Positions 1-5,473 of a stretch of 6,978 nucleotides of DNA are shown here, in pieces. Position numbers and translations under genes: made by a program. Below the pieces are notes generated by a model that was not told the DNA's origin, did not search any database, and saw only the letters and a program-made list of their open reading frames with translations. Positions within the stretch are counted from its first letter, which is position 1, and the number at the start of each line of letters is the position of its first letter. The DNA comes from Azoarcus sp. (GTDB taxonomy: Bacteria; Pseudomonadota; Gammaproteobacteria; Burkholderiales; Rhodocyclaceae), in the NCBI GenBank assembly GCA_031282905.1, contig JAITCV010000089.1:1-6978 (forward strand), in the 5' to 3' direction.

Positions 1-70
1 GGGCCAATCTACGAACGAGGTCACCTTTCGATGCCTCTGGGTTGGAACGGCCTCCCCGGTAACACAACTA

Positions 71-89
71 TTATCGTCGATGACGATAA
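71..89. repeat. 19-base perfect palindrome, possible operator
   Basis: TTATCGTC at 71-78 and GACGATAA at 82-89 are exact reverse complements separated by GAT. The symmetry and length fit a dimeric regulator site or a small hairpin, but there is no T-run to make it a terminator and no gene starts just downstream. Function is not known; the palindrome itself is directly visible. Confidence 0.4.
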
Positions 90-105
90 ACAGGATTCAG
101 CATAC

Positions 106-234
106 AAGGTTGGATAAGCGTAGCGTAATCCGACATTCGTCCCCACGATGCGCAGCACAAGCAAATCAAACAACAGCGGCGCTTTGCGCCGACGATGAAC
201 CAATGTCGGATTACGCCTTCGGCTTATCCGACCT
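106..234. repeat. Inverted pair of palindromic repeats (MITE/REP-like element)
   Basis: Two related copies lie in opposite orientation at 106-137 and 202-234, with 64 bases between them. Read in the same direction they share AGGT(T/C)GGATAAGC at one end and the identical 14 bases CGTAATCCGACATT at the other, differing only in the centre. Each copy is itself an imperfect palindrome (GTCGGAT against ATCCGAC), so each can fold alone or the two can pair into one long stem. GTCGGATTACGC-type palindromes are, from general knowledge, common intergenic repeats in proteobacterial genomes. The overall form (about 130 bp, inverted ends, no ORF) fits a non-autonomous mobile element or a REP doublet. No target-site duplication is obvious. 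Confidence 0.6.
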
Positions 235-248
235 ACGAAACACCTCGC

Positions 249-276
249 TTCGCGCCACGATGCGGCATGCTAGAAT
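249..276 (+). promoter_or_regulatory. Probable sigma70 promoter for tyrB (extended -10)
   Basis: TGCTAGAAT at 268-276 matches an extended -10 (TG, one base, TAGAAT), and is followed by an AT-rich run. The -35 is weak: TTCGCG at 249-254 with a 16-base spacer. This is normal for extended -10 promoters. Transcription would begin near 283, giving a leader of about 57 bases. A short inverted repeat (GGGGC 297-301, GCCCC 313-317) sits in that leader. Confidence 0.5.
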
Positions 277-339
277 TTTCCGTTTTTCGCCCTCATGGGG
301 CCGATCCGACGCGCCCCACCCATCCCATTGGAGCCCATC

Positions 340-1542
340 ATGTCCGCATCATTGTTCGCCGCTGTCGAAATGGCGCCTCGCGACCCTATTCTCGGCCTGA
401 CCGAAGCCTTCAACGCCGATCCCCGGACGGACAAGGTCAACCTCGGCGTGGGGGTCTATTACAACGACGAAGGCAAGCTGCCGCTGCTCGCCGCGGTCAA
501 GGCTGCCGAAGAAGCCCGCCTGAAAACCCAGCCGCCGCGCGGCTACCAGCCGATCGACGGCAACGCGGTCTACAACCAGGCCGTGCGCGAACTGCTGTTC
601 GGCAAGGGCGCGGAACTGGCGGACAACGGCAGCGTCGTCACCATCCAGGCCCTGGGCGGCACCGGCGCGCTCAAGGTCGGCGCCGATTACCTGCGCAAGC
701 TGCTGCCGCAGGCCACGCTCCACATCAGCGATCCGTCATGGGAAAACCACCGCGCGCTGTTCGAAGCCGCCGGATTCCCGGTCGAAACCTACCCCTATTA
801 CGATCCCGCCACCCGTGGGGTGAATTTCGCCGCGATGAAAGCCCGGCTCGCCGCCATCGCCCCCGCCTCCATCGTGTTGCTCCACGCCTGTTGCCACAAC
901 CCCACCGGCGCGGATCTTTCCGCCAGTGAATGGAACGAAGTCGCGGCGATCTGCAAGGAGAAGAAGCTGGTACCCTTCCTCGATCTCGCCTACCAGGGCT
1001 TTGCCGATGGCATCGAAGCGGATACCGCGGCGGTACGCGAGTTCGCCGCGACCGGCATCCAGTTCTTCGTTTCCAGTTCGTTTTCCAAGAATTTCTCGCT
1101 TTATGGCGAACGGGTCGGCGCGCTCTCCATCGTCACCGCGAGCAAGGAAGAAGCGGGCCGCGTGGCCTCGCAGGTCAAGCGCGTCATCCGCAGCAACTAT
1201 TCCAATCCGCCCACCCACGGCGGCGCGATCGTGGCGGCCGTGCTCACCAGTCCAGAACTGCGCAAGGTCTGGGAAGATGAACTGACCGTCATGCGCGAGC
1301 GCATCCGCGCCATGCGCGCCGGTCTGGTCGACGCGCTGAAGGCCGCAGGCGTCAAGCTTGATTTCTCCTTCATTGCCCGCCAGCGCGGCATGTTCTCCTA
1401 CACCGGACTCGGCAAGGAACAGGTGGAACGGCTGAAGACCGAATTCGGCATCTACGCGGTCTCCTCGGGCCGCATCAATGTCGCTGCGCTCAACAGCAAG
1501 AACCTGCCGGTGGTGGCAAAGGCGGTGGCGGCGGTGCAATAA
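340..1542 (+). CDS. tyrB: Aromatic/aspartate aminotransferase (TyrB type)
   Basis: A 400-residue PLP fold-type I, class I aminotransferase, the usual length for AspC/TyrB. It moves amino groups between aspartate or aromatic amino acids and 2-oxoglutarate in the cytoplasm, the last step of Tyr/Phe synthesis. Visible active-site features are GGTGA at 106-110, W134, NPTG at 187-190, D215 and Y218, the PLP-binding Lys250 in SSSFSKN, R258, and the substrate carboxylate-binding Arg378 in SSGRIN. Y41 and L47 and the stretch LGGTGALKVGADYL resemble E. coli TyrB more than AspC, while V39 and T108 are AspC-like, so dual specificity is likely. The start at 340 is preferred over an in-frame ATG at 295 because GGAG at 330-333 is well spaced and the family N-terminus begins near SLFAAVEMAPRDPILGL. 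It appears to be transcribed alone. Confidence 0.95.
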   Translation: MSASLFAAVEMAPRDPILGLTEAFNADPRTDKVNLGVGVYYNDEGKLPLLAAVKAAEEARLKTQPPRGYQPIDGNAVYNQAVRELLFGKGAELADNGSVVTIQALGGTGALKVGADYLRKLLPQATLHISDPSWENHRALFEAAGFPVETYPYYDPATRGVNFAAMKARLAAIAPASIVLLHACCHNPTGADLSASEWNEVAAICKEKKLVPFLDLAYQGFADGIEADTAAVREFAATGIQFFVSSSFSKNFSLYGERVGALSIVTASKEEAGRVASQVKRVIRSNYSNPPTHGGAIVAAVLTSPELRKVWEDELTVMRERIRAMRAGLVDALKAAGVKLDFSFIARQRGMFSYTGLGKEQVERLKTEFGIYAVSSGRINVAALNSKNLPVVAKAVAAVQ

Positions 1543-1583
1543 GCCATCGTCACTGCAAGGAGTGGCTTTTCCAGACGGGAAGT

Positions 1584-1718
1584 TCAATTCACCGGGACGG
1601 GGCATGGCCTCGTCCCACACCAGCCGCTCGCAATGGCGAAGAATGCCGCTCCCTTTTCTTTCAAGGCCATTTTCAGGGCGGCCAATTCCGGTTCTTGCTG
1701 GCGAAACGGAATGGACAT
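1584..1718 (-). CDS. Doubtful short ORF downstream of the membrane-protein gene
   Basis: This frame encodes 44 residues beginning MSIPFRQQEPELAALKMA, with a Lys/Ala/Glu helix-like middle and a Trp-Cys near the end. The same frame stays open upstream and overlaps the 3' end of the membrane-protein gene, reading LKERLLESAWFA just before the ATG. The amino-acid make-up looks more protein-like than the Arg/Pro-rich chance frames nearby. However, there is no Shine-Dalgarno sequence before the ATG and I recognise no family. It may be a small gene, the decayed start of a former gene, or chance. Confidence 0.2.
   Translation of the reverse strand: MSIPFRQQEPELAALKMALKEKGAAFFAIASGWCGTRPCPVPVN
1594..1616 (+). 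terminator. Strong hairpin downstream of tyrB, possible terminator
   Basis: GGGACGGGGC (1594-1603) pairs with GCCTCGTCCC (1607-1616) around an ATG loop. The 10-bp stem includes one G-U pair when read on the plus strand and a C-A mismatch when read on the minus strand, so it is more stable as part of the tyrB transcript, about 50 bases after its stop. There is no U-tract on either side, so it may be a 3'-end stabiliser or a weak or factor-dependent terminator rather than a classical intrinsic one. Confidence 0.35.
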
Positions 1719-1750
1719 AGCGAACCAGGCCGATTCCAAAAGCCGCTCCT

Positions 1751-2995
1751 TCAAGGGCGGTGTTGCGCAGATCTGGCGGCGTTGAAGTCGAAGGCTTCAA
1801 GGGCGGGTTCCGAAGTGGGGCCATGGTCGTTGGAACCATCCCAGATATAATTGCAGGCTTCCAATAATTCCTTTGGCCATTTGCGGCAGGGAAGAATACG
1901 CTCCAGACCCATGTAGAACAGTTCAGTCGGAATGGACAGCAGACTATAGGGAATCGCTATAACGCTCAGAAGCGTAAGGGCAAGCAAGTTGGAAATGCCG
2001 CCGAAAAAACCATTTTCACGAAAAAGCCCGACGATATTTTTCGCCGTCTGTTTGGGCGAGAAGAACATTCCCAACACCATTTTTATGATCCCGCCCCAAA
2101 GCGTAAACGCCTCGCTGACGTGATCCAGCCCGTACTCTGATTTGGAATCATCGGCAAAAGGCGGCAGGGCGGCGGCTCCCTGGTCCATGTAAAGCCGCAT
2201 GTATTCCCAGATCATCTCCGCGCGTTGGCTGGCATGATAATCACCCATTGTGTTTGTTTCATAGACGCTGATGCAGACTTCCTCCATTTTCTTCTTTTTG
2301 GGATTGAAGCGGTAATCCATGACCAGATGGAGGGAGCCCTCGCTGCCGGAGCCGCCGCCATACGTCACCACGATCCCGCCCTTGGAATAGGCCGTCATCT
2401 CATCCCAGTTCCGGATACACAGCCGGTTACCCAGCCAGCACGTCACCGTGCGCGCCTTGCGGTTGAAAATGATGGGCAGTTGCCGACGCCAGCCAACGAA
2501 TATCCAGGACATGGCAAGAGACCAAAAAAGGAGAATACCCAAAAAGATCAGGATATCTTCCCTGTCTATACGGTCTATGCCAAAAGTAAAAAAAGAATCA
2601 TGAAAACTCATGCCGTCCATCAACAGATAATGAAGAGAATCCAATAAAAAATCCAGTAAACTCATCAATGGAAACAACAAAATCATTGTCGTCAGAAAAG
2701 TCGCCCACCACGACATGCTGGCGCGTCCGCCATACATGCTTCCGCTCGCCGTACGCACGAACAGATGATCTTCGGTAATGCGCATGATGTTGTTGCCCGC
2801 TTTCGCCGGAACATCCAGCGGCGGATCGCCGGGATGCAGGGCATTGACATCGGTGATGAGCGCGTTGTACTGCTCTTCCGGGATGGATTGTTTGTTCTGC
2901 GCGCGCGAGCGCGCCTGCATGATGCCCGCCACGATCGGCGCGGCAGCGGTAGCAACGACCGTACCGATCAACAGGGCAAGTTTGGCGTCGTTCAT
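1751..2995 (-). CDS. Unknown membrane protein, possibly DUF6708-like
   Basis: A 414-residue protein with about four membrane segments: residues 6-25 (a non-cleaved N-terminal anchor or signal), 96-118, 148-168 and 335-355. Between the third and fourth is a soluble domain with FNRKAR at 177-182, a Trp-Asp near 197, a Gly/Ser-rich turn (213-220) and a Lys-rich patch (233-236). The pattern of FNRK followed by a Trp-Asp reminds me of the DUF6708 family, an uncharacterised proteobacterial group. That assignment is from memory and tentative. ATG at 2995 is the first possible ATG, since a stop lies four codons upstream, yet no ribosome binding site precedes it. The middle is very AT-rich (19 G+C of 60 in each of 2581-2640 and 2641-2700), unlike all neighbours, suggesting recent acquisition. 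It lies 135 bases downstream of cbiX, on the same strand. Confidence 0.75.
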   Translation of the reverse strand: MNDAKLALLIGTVVATAAAPIVAGIMQARSRAQNKQSIPEEQYNALITDVNALHPGDPPLDVPAKAGNNIMRITEDHLFVRTASGSMYGGRASMSWWATFLTTMILLFPLMSLLDFLLDSLHYLLMDGMSFHDSFFTFGIDRIDREDILIFLGILLFWSLAMSWIFVGWRRQLPIIFNRKARTVTCWLGNRLCIRNWDEMTAYSKGGIVVTYGGGSGSEGSLHLVMDYRFNPKKKKMEEVCISVYETNTMGDYHASQRAEMIWEYMRLYMDQGAAALPPFADDSKSEYGLDHVSEAFTLWGGIIKMVLGMFFSPKQTAKNIVGLFRENGFFGGISNLLALTLLSVIAIPYSLLSIPTELFYMGLERILPCRKWPKELLEACNYIWDGSNDHGPTSEPALEAFDFNAARSAQHRP

Positions 2996-3130
2996 GGGGC
3001 GAAATCAGCAAGGAAGAACGGAGACTGGCTGGTCCCCTGGAAAGCTGCAACGCGTTCGGATTCAGAAGGCGAGGAAACCGCGCGGCAAGCGCGAAAAACA
3101 CGGAGCCAAGCTCGATGACCGTGAATGTTA
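2996..3130 (-). other. Gap between cbiX and the membrane-protein gene
   Basis: These 135 bases separate two genes on the minus strand. A short stem (CGCGC 3079-3083 with GCGCG 3089-3093, loop GGCAA) followed on the minus strand by GTTTCC could act as a weak terminator for cbiX. I see no clear promoter and no Shine-Dalgarno sequence before the ATG at 2995, so how the membrane-protein gene is expressed is not evident. Confidence 0.3.
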
Positions 3131-3523
3131 TCAGCCTCCCCTGACCACGGATCGATCCAGTTGCATGAGCGCGTGCGCGGCAATCGCGGCAATGATTTCG
3201 GCATTTTCTCCCACGGCGGCGGCGAGACGCAGCGCACAGCCTGGATAGCGGCCTCCCAAGGCATCGAGCCGCCGCGGCAAATCATGTTTGAGATGCCTGC
3301 CCGAGGCCAGGAAAACCGGCAACACGCACAGACACTCCGCGCCGCGCGCCACCAGCGCCGCGACAGCCTCTTCCAGCAACGGCGTGAGCAATTCCAGAAA
3401 AGCGACTTCAACCATGATGCCGGGACGGGCGACGCAGACCTGTTCCCGGATGCGCTGGAGGGGCTGCGCCCAGGCCGGATCGCGCGCGCCGTGTCCCAGC
3501 AGGATCAGCGCTTCAGCGCTCAT
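3131..3523 (-). CDS. cbiX: Sirohydrochlorin chelatase, short CbiX type
   Basis: A 130-residue single-domain class II chelatase, which inserts Co(II) or Fe(II) into sirohydrochlorin for cobalamin or siroheme synthesis. Its length matches the short CbiX form, which is known to work as a homodimer, in contrast to two-domain CbiX or CbiK. Visible motifs are the N-terminal LLGHGARDPAW with catalytic His11, AFLE with Glu44 (residues 41-44), and VLPVFLASGRHLKHDLP with the second metal-site His77. The start at 3523 is chosen over the in-frame ATG at 3571 because it begins right at the conserved strand and has AGGA at 3528-3531, four bases upstream. It overlaps the 3' end of tcdA by 11 bases, which suggests translational coupling. 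No other cobalamin or siroheme gene is in the window, so the metal cannot be decided. 'Sirohydrochlorin cobaltochelatase' is the usual annotation. Confidence 0.88.
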   Translation of the reverse strand: MSAEALILLGHGARDPAWAQPLQRIREQVCVARPGIMVEVAFLELLTPLLEEAVAALVARGAECLCVLPVFLASGRHLKHDLPRRLDALGGRYPGCALRLAAAVGENAEIIAAIAAHALMQLDRSVVRGG

Positions 3524-4298
3524 CGCGTCCTGCGCGCAACAGCCGCGCCACCACCCGTTCCGCAATGACAAGGCCCAGACTGGCGGTCATCATCATGCTC
3601 GAACCGTAACCGGCGCAGGACAAACCTCGAGGCGCGCAGGCAACGGGCGGACGCGGGGGTTCGATGGAATATACCGCTTCGATCCCGAATTTCTTGCCGG
3701 GATCGCGGGGAAAACCATATTCCCGCCGCAGCCGCGCCCGCAGCCTGGAGAGCAGCGGATCCTGCTCGGTGCGCGCCAGATCGTCCGCCCGAATCTGGCG
3801 CGGATCGGACTTGCCGCCCGCCCCGCCCGCCATCACCAACGCCACGCCCTGCCGACGGCAGATCGCGGCCATGGCCAGCTTGGCGCTCACCTGGTCGACG
3901 GCATCCACCACGATCTCGAATTCCCCCGTCCGCAGCAGGTCAGCGACATTTTCGGGGGTGATGAAATCTTCCACCGTCGTCACCCGGCATTGCGGATTGA
4001 TGCCGCTCACCCGCGCCGCCATCGCGTCGACCTTGGCCTGTCCCAAGGTCGCGTCCAACGCATGGGCCTGGCGGTTGATATTGGATTCGGCGATGTTGTC
4101 GAGGTCGATCAGACACAACGCGCCGATTCCGCTCCTGGCCAGCGCCTCGACCACCCACGAGCCGACCCCGCCCACGCCGACCACGCACACGCGCGCCCCG
4201 GCCAGCCACGCCACGCTGCCCGCGCCATACAAGCGCTCGATGCCGCCAAAACGGCGCGCGAGGTCGACCGCGGAATCGGAAATCAACTCTGTTTGCAT
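3513..4298 (-). CDS. tcdA: tRNA threonylcarbamoyladenosine dehydratase TcdA
   Basis: A 261-residue E1-like (ThiF/MoeB superfamily) enzyme, close to the usual length of about 268. TcdA (CsdL/YgdL) uses ATP to dehydrate t6A at position 37 of ANN-decoding tRNAs to the cyclic form ct6A. Features seen are RRFGGIERLYG at 15-25, the nucleotide-binding GVGGVGS at 41-47, DLDNIAESNINRQ at 65-77, GGAGGKSDP in the middle, and near the C-terminus a cysteine (C228) in SCAGYGSSMMMTASLG, as in E. coli TcdA. The ATG at 4298 fits the family N-terminus, but the bases before it (GATATTTTCC) give no clear ribosome binding site. It follows a strong terminator, so it probably needs its own promoter, which I could not place. 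cbiX overlaps its 3' end. Confidence 0.93.
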   Translation of the reverse strand: MQTELISDSAVDLARRFGGIERLYGAGSVAWLAGARVCVVGVGGVGSWVVEALARSGIGALCLIDLDNIAESNINRQAHALDATLGQAKVDAMAARVSGINPQCRVTTVEDFITPENVADLLRTGEFEIVVDAVDQVSAKLAMAAICRRQGVALVMAGGAGGKSDPRQIRADDLARTEQDPLLSRLRARLRREYGFPRDPGKKFGIEAVYSIEPPRPPVACAPRGLSCAGYGSSMMMTASLGLVIAERVVARLLRAGRDER

Positions 4299-4333
4299 GG
4301 AAAATATCGTGCTCGAAACAAAAGAAACAGATA

Positions 4334-4372
4334 GATCAAGTGAGCGGCAGCGAAACCGCCGCTCACTTGATC
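4334..4372 (-). terminator. Rho-independent terminator of the hydrolase gene
   Basis: A perfect 15-bp inverted repeat (arms 4334-4348 and 4358-4372; one arm begins GATCAAGTGAGC) with a 9-base loop starts 8 bases after the stop of the hydrolase gene. Read on the minus strand it is followed by a T-rich stretch (4333 down to about 4315, TATCTGTTTCTTTTGTTTC), the form of an intrinsic terminator. On the plus strand the following bases are GC-rich, so it should work only in the minus direction. It separates the hydrolase gene from tcdA. Confidence 0.8.
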
Positions 4373-4379
4373 CTCGGGT

Positions 4380-5360
4380 CTAGGCCGCCGACCCTCGTGC
4401 GGCCAGTTCCCGTTTGTGTGATCGGTCTAGCCACATCCCCAGGCCCTGCGCGTTGAGGCTGAGGTCGAAACGCAACTCCTCGAGCGAAGCCTCTTCGTCG
4501 AGCGCCCATTGCTGGCGGACGCATTCTTCGCGCACGAGCTGCTCCAGCCCGGCGAGGATTTCGACATGACGCGCAAGCCCCTGCCCGCGCGCGGCCTCCG
4601 CCACCGCCATCTGGGCGTAGATCAGGCGGCAGGTATCGGCCCCCAGGCGCTCGATGTCGCCCACCCGCCCATGGTGGGAAAGAAACATCGCCCGGGGACC
4701 GAAAGCCAGCATGCGGCCAATGGAATGCAGCATTTCATGCGGATCGAATTGGCTGAACGAAGTCGTCGGAAAGATGAAGGCGCGGCCATCGACATCGAAC
4801 TTGCGGCAGGACAAGCCGAACGCATCGCCGGTAAAAAAGGACTGGCTCGGTTCATCCCACACCACGATATGGTGCCGCGCGTGTCCGGGAGCCTCCATGA
4901 TGCATAGCGTGCGCTCGCCCAGCGCCAACTCCAGCCCTTCCTGCGCGGCGACCATGCGCGCCTCATCCACCGGCACCAGCCGACCATAGAGGCGGAAAGC
5001 CTGCTCCGCACCATAGACGGATACCGTCGCCTCCCACAAGCGCACCGGGTTGACCAGATGGGGCACGCCAATCGGATGCACCACCAGTTTGGCGCGAGGC
5101 AAGGCGCACATCAGGCTCCCCGCGCCCCCGGCATGGTCGAGGTGCAGATGGGTCAGGATCACCCACTCCACCGCCTCGGGTTTGACATCGCGCCGCGCCA
5201 GGGCGGCAAGGATATGTGGCACCGATGTATTGCTGGCCGTGTCGATCACCGCCACCCGGCCATGGTCGATGATCAGGTAAACCGCCGCCAGATGGCTACG
5301 CTCCCCATCGGGCACTTCCACCGCAACGATTTCGCCGGAATACTCCTCGGTATTCTGCAT
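4380..5360 (-). CDS. Metallo-beta-lactamase-fold hydrolase
   Basis: A 326-residue MBL-fold protein with the full set of two-metal ligands: HLHLDH at 71-76 (H71, H73, D75, H76), H160 in APGHARHH, D179 in FTGDAFG and H230 in LSHHGR. The N-terminal half (1-240) is the hydrolase core. The C-terminal 80-90 residues are helical and Glu/Leu-rich, a family-specific tail that often shapes the substrate pocket. It belongs to the glyoxalase II-like branch of stand-alone MBL hydrolases, and its substrate cannot be read from sequence. The start at 5360 is preferred: AAVYLI and VAVIDTAS then sit at the usual distance from the N-terminus, and a GGGGGGA run (5367-5373) precedes it. An upstream in-frame ATG at 5420 would add 20 unlike residues. 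No signal peptide is seen, so it is likely cytoplasmic. It is divergent from the C-S lyase gene. Confidence 0.9.
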   Translation of the reverse strand: MQNTEEYSGEIVAVEVPDGERSHLAAVYLIIDHGRVAVIDTASNTSVPHILAALARRDVKPEAVEWVILTHLHLDHAGGAGSLMCALPRAKLVVHPIGVPHLVNPVRLWEATVSVYGAEQAFRLYGRLVPVDEARMVAAQEGLELALGERTLCIMEAPGHARHHIVVWDEPSQSFFTGDAFGLSCRKFDVDGRAFIFPTTSFSQFDPHEMLHSIGRMLAFGPRAMFLSHHGRVGDIERLGADTCRLIYAQMAVAEAARGQGLARHVEILAGLEQLVREECVRQQWALDEEASLEELRFDLSLNAQGLGMWLDRSHKRELAARGSAA

Positions 5361-5473
5361 GGTCTTTCCCCCCACTCTTGTTGTTGCCTTGTTGTTTTTG
5401 CTCGCCACGCGAGCGCCCATCGCGGCATTATGCCATTAATCAAGTTACACTCATATGACCAAACCCAAGACCA
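5361..5473. promoter_or_regulatory. Divergent promoter region between hydrolase and C-S lyase genes
   Basis: This 113-base region must drive both genes. On the minus strand CATAAT (complement of 5427-5432) is a plausible -10, putting the start near 5420 and leaving a leader of about 60 bases. On the plus strand TACACT (5446-5451) is a plausible -10 for the lyase gene, but neither has a good -35. The palindrome GGCATTATGCC (5424-5434) overlaps the minus-strand -10 and is followed directly by ATTAAT (5435-5440), making an operator possible. A 6-bp hairpin, GCTCGC/GCGAGC (5400-5414), would lie in the hydrolase leader. Confidence 0.4.

Larger units (their letters stand above)
1..339. other. Non-coding region upstream of tyrB
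   Basis: I see no credible gene in these 339 bases. The open frames crossing it are short, have no recognisable product and are rich in Arg/Pro/His, as expected for chance frames in GC-rich DNA. It holds a short perfect palindrome (71-89), an inverted pair of palindromic repeats (106-137 and 202-234), a small GC-rich hairpin inside that pair (GGCGC at 178-182, GCGCC at 186-190), and the probable promoter and leader of tyrB (about 249-339). Whatever gene lies to the left is outside the window. Confidence 0.7.
1543..1750. other. Gap between converging tyrB and the membrane-protein gene
   Basis: This 208-base stretch lies between two genes that converge. It holds a 10-bp hairpin (1594-1616) and, on the minus strand, a short coding-like frame (1584-1718). 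A 12-base direct repeat, CTTCAAGGGCGG, occurs at 1749-1760 across the stop codon of the membrane-protein gene and again at 1795-1806 inside that gene. No T-run terminator is visible for either gene. Confidence 0.5.

Noticed and set aside
295..339. 15-residue N-terminal extension of tyrB from ATG 295
   Set aside because: MGPIRRAPPIPLEPI is unlike the family start, and the GGAG site at 330-333 fits ATG 340. ATG 295 has no ribosome binding site and lies close to the predicted transcription start.
195..929. Plus-strand open frame beginning inside the repeat element and overlapping tyrB
   Set aside because: It is out of frame with tyrB, very Arg/Gly/Pro-rich and starts within palindromic repeat DNA.
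736..1839. Long minus-strand open frame antisense to tyrB
   Set aside because: It is the mirror of a well-supported aminotransferase gene in GC-rich DNA. Its product is a His/Gly/Arg-rich sequence with no recognisable motif.
3079..3093. Short CGCGC/GCGCG stem as a definite cbiX terminator
   Set aside because: The stem is only 5 bp and the following T-run is short (GTTTCC). Such stems are frequent by chance at this GC content, so it is mentioned only as a possibility.
2598..3101. Minus-strand open frame overlapping the start of the membrane protein in another frame
   Set aside because: It shares the DNA of the N-terminal anchor and lacks any plausible domain; its composition is Arg/Ser/Cys-rich. 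The other frame gives clean membrane segments.
3524..3571. 16-residue N-terminal extension of cbiX from ATG 3571
   Set aside because: It would lie wholly within tcdA, adds residues not seen in the family, and the AGGA site points to ATG 3523.
3288..4334. 348-codon plus-strand open frame antisense to tcdA and cbiX
   Set aside because: It is rich in Arg, His, Ala and Pro with no motifs, and is opposite two genes with clear family motifs.
5361..5420. 20-residue N-terminal extension of the MBL hydrolase from ATG 5420
   Set aside because: It would begin at or before the likely transcription start, and its sequence (MGARVASKNNK) does not look like part of the fold. ATG 5360 has a G-rich site in front.
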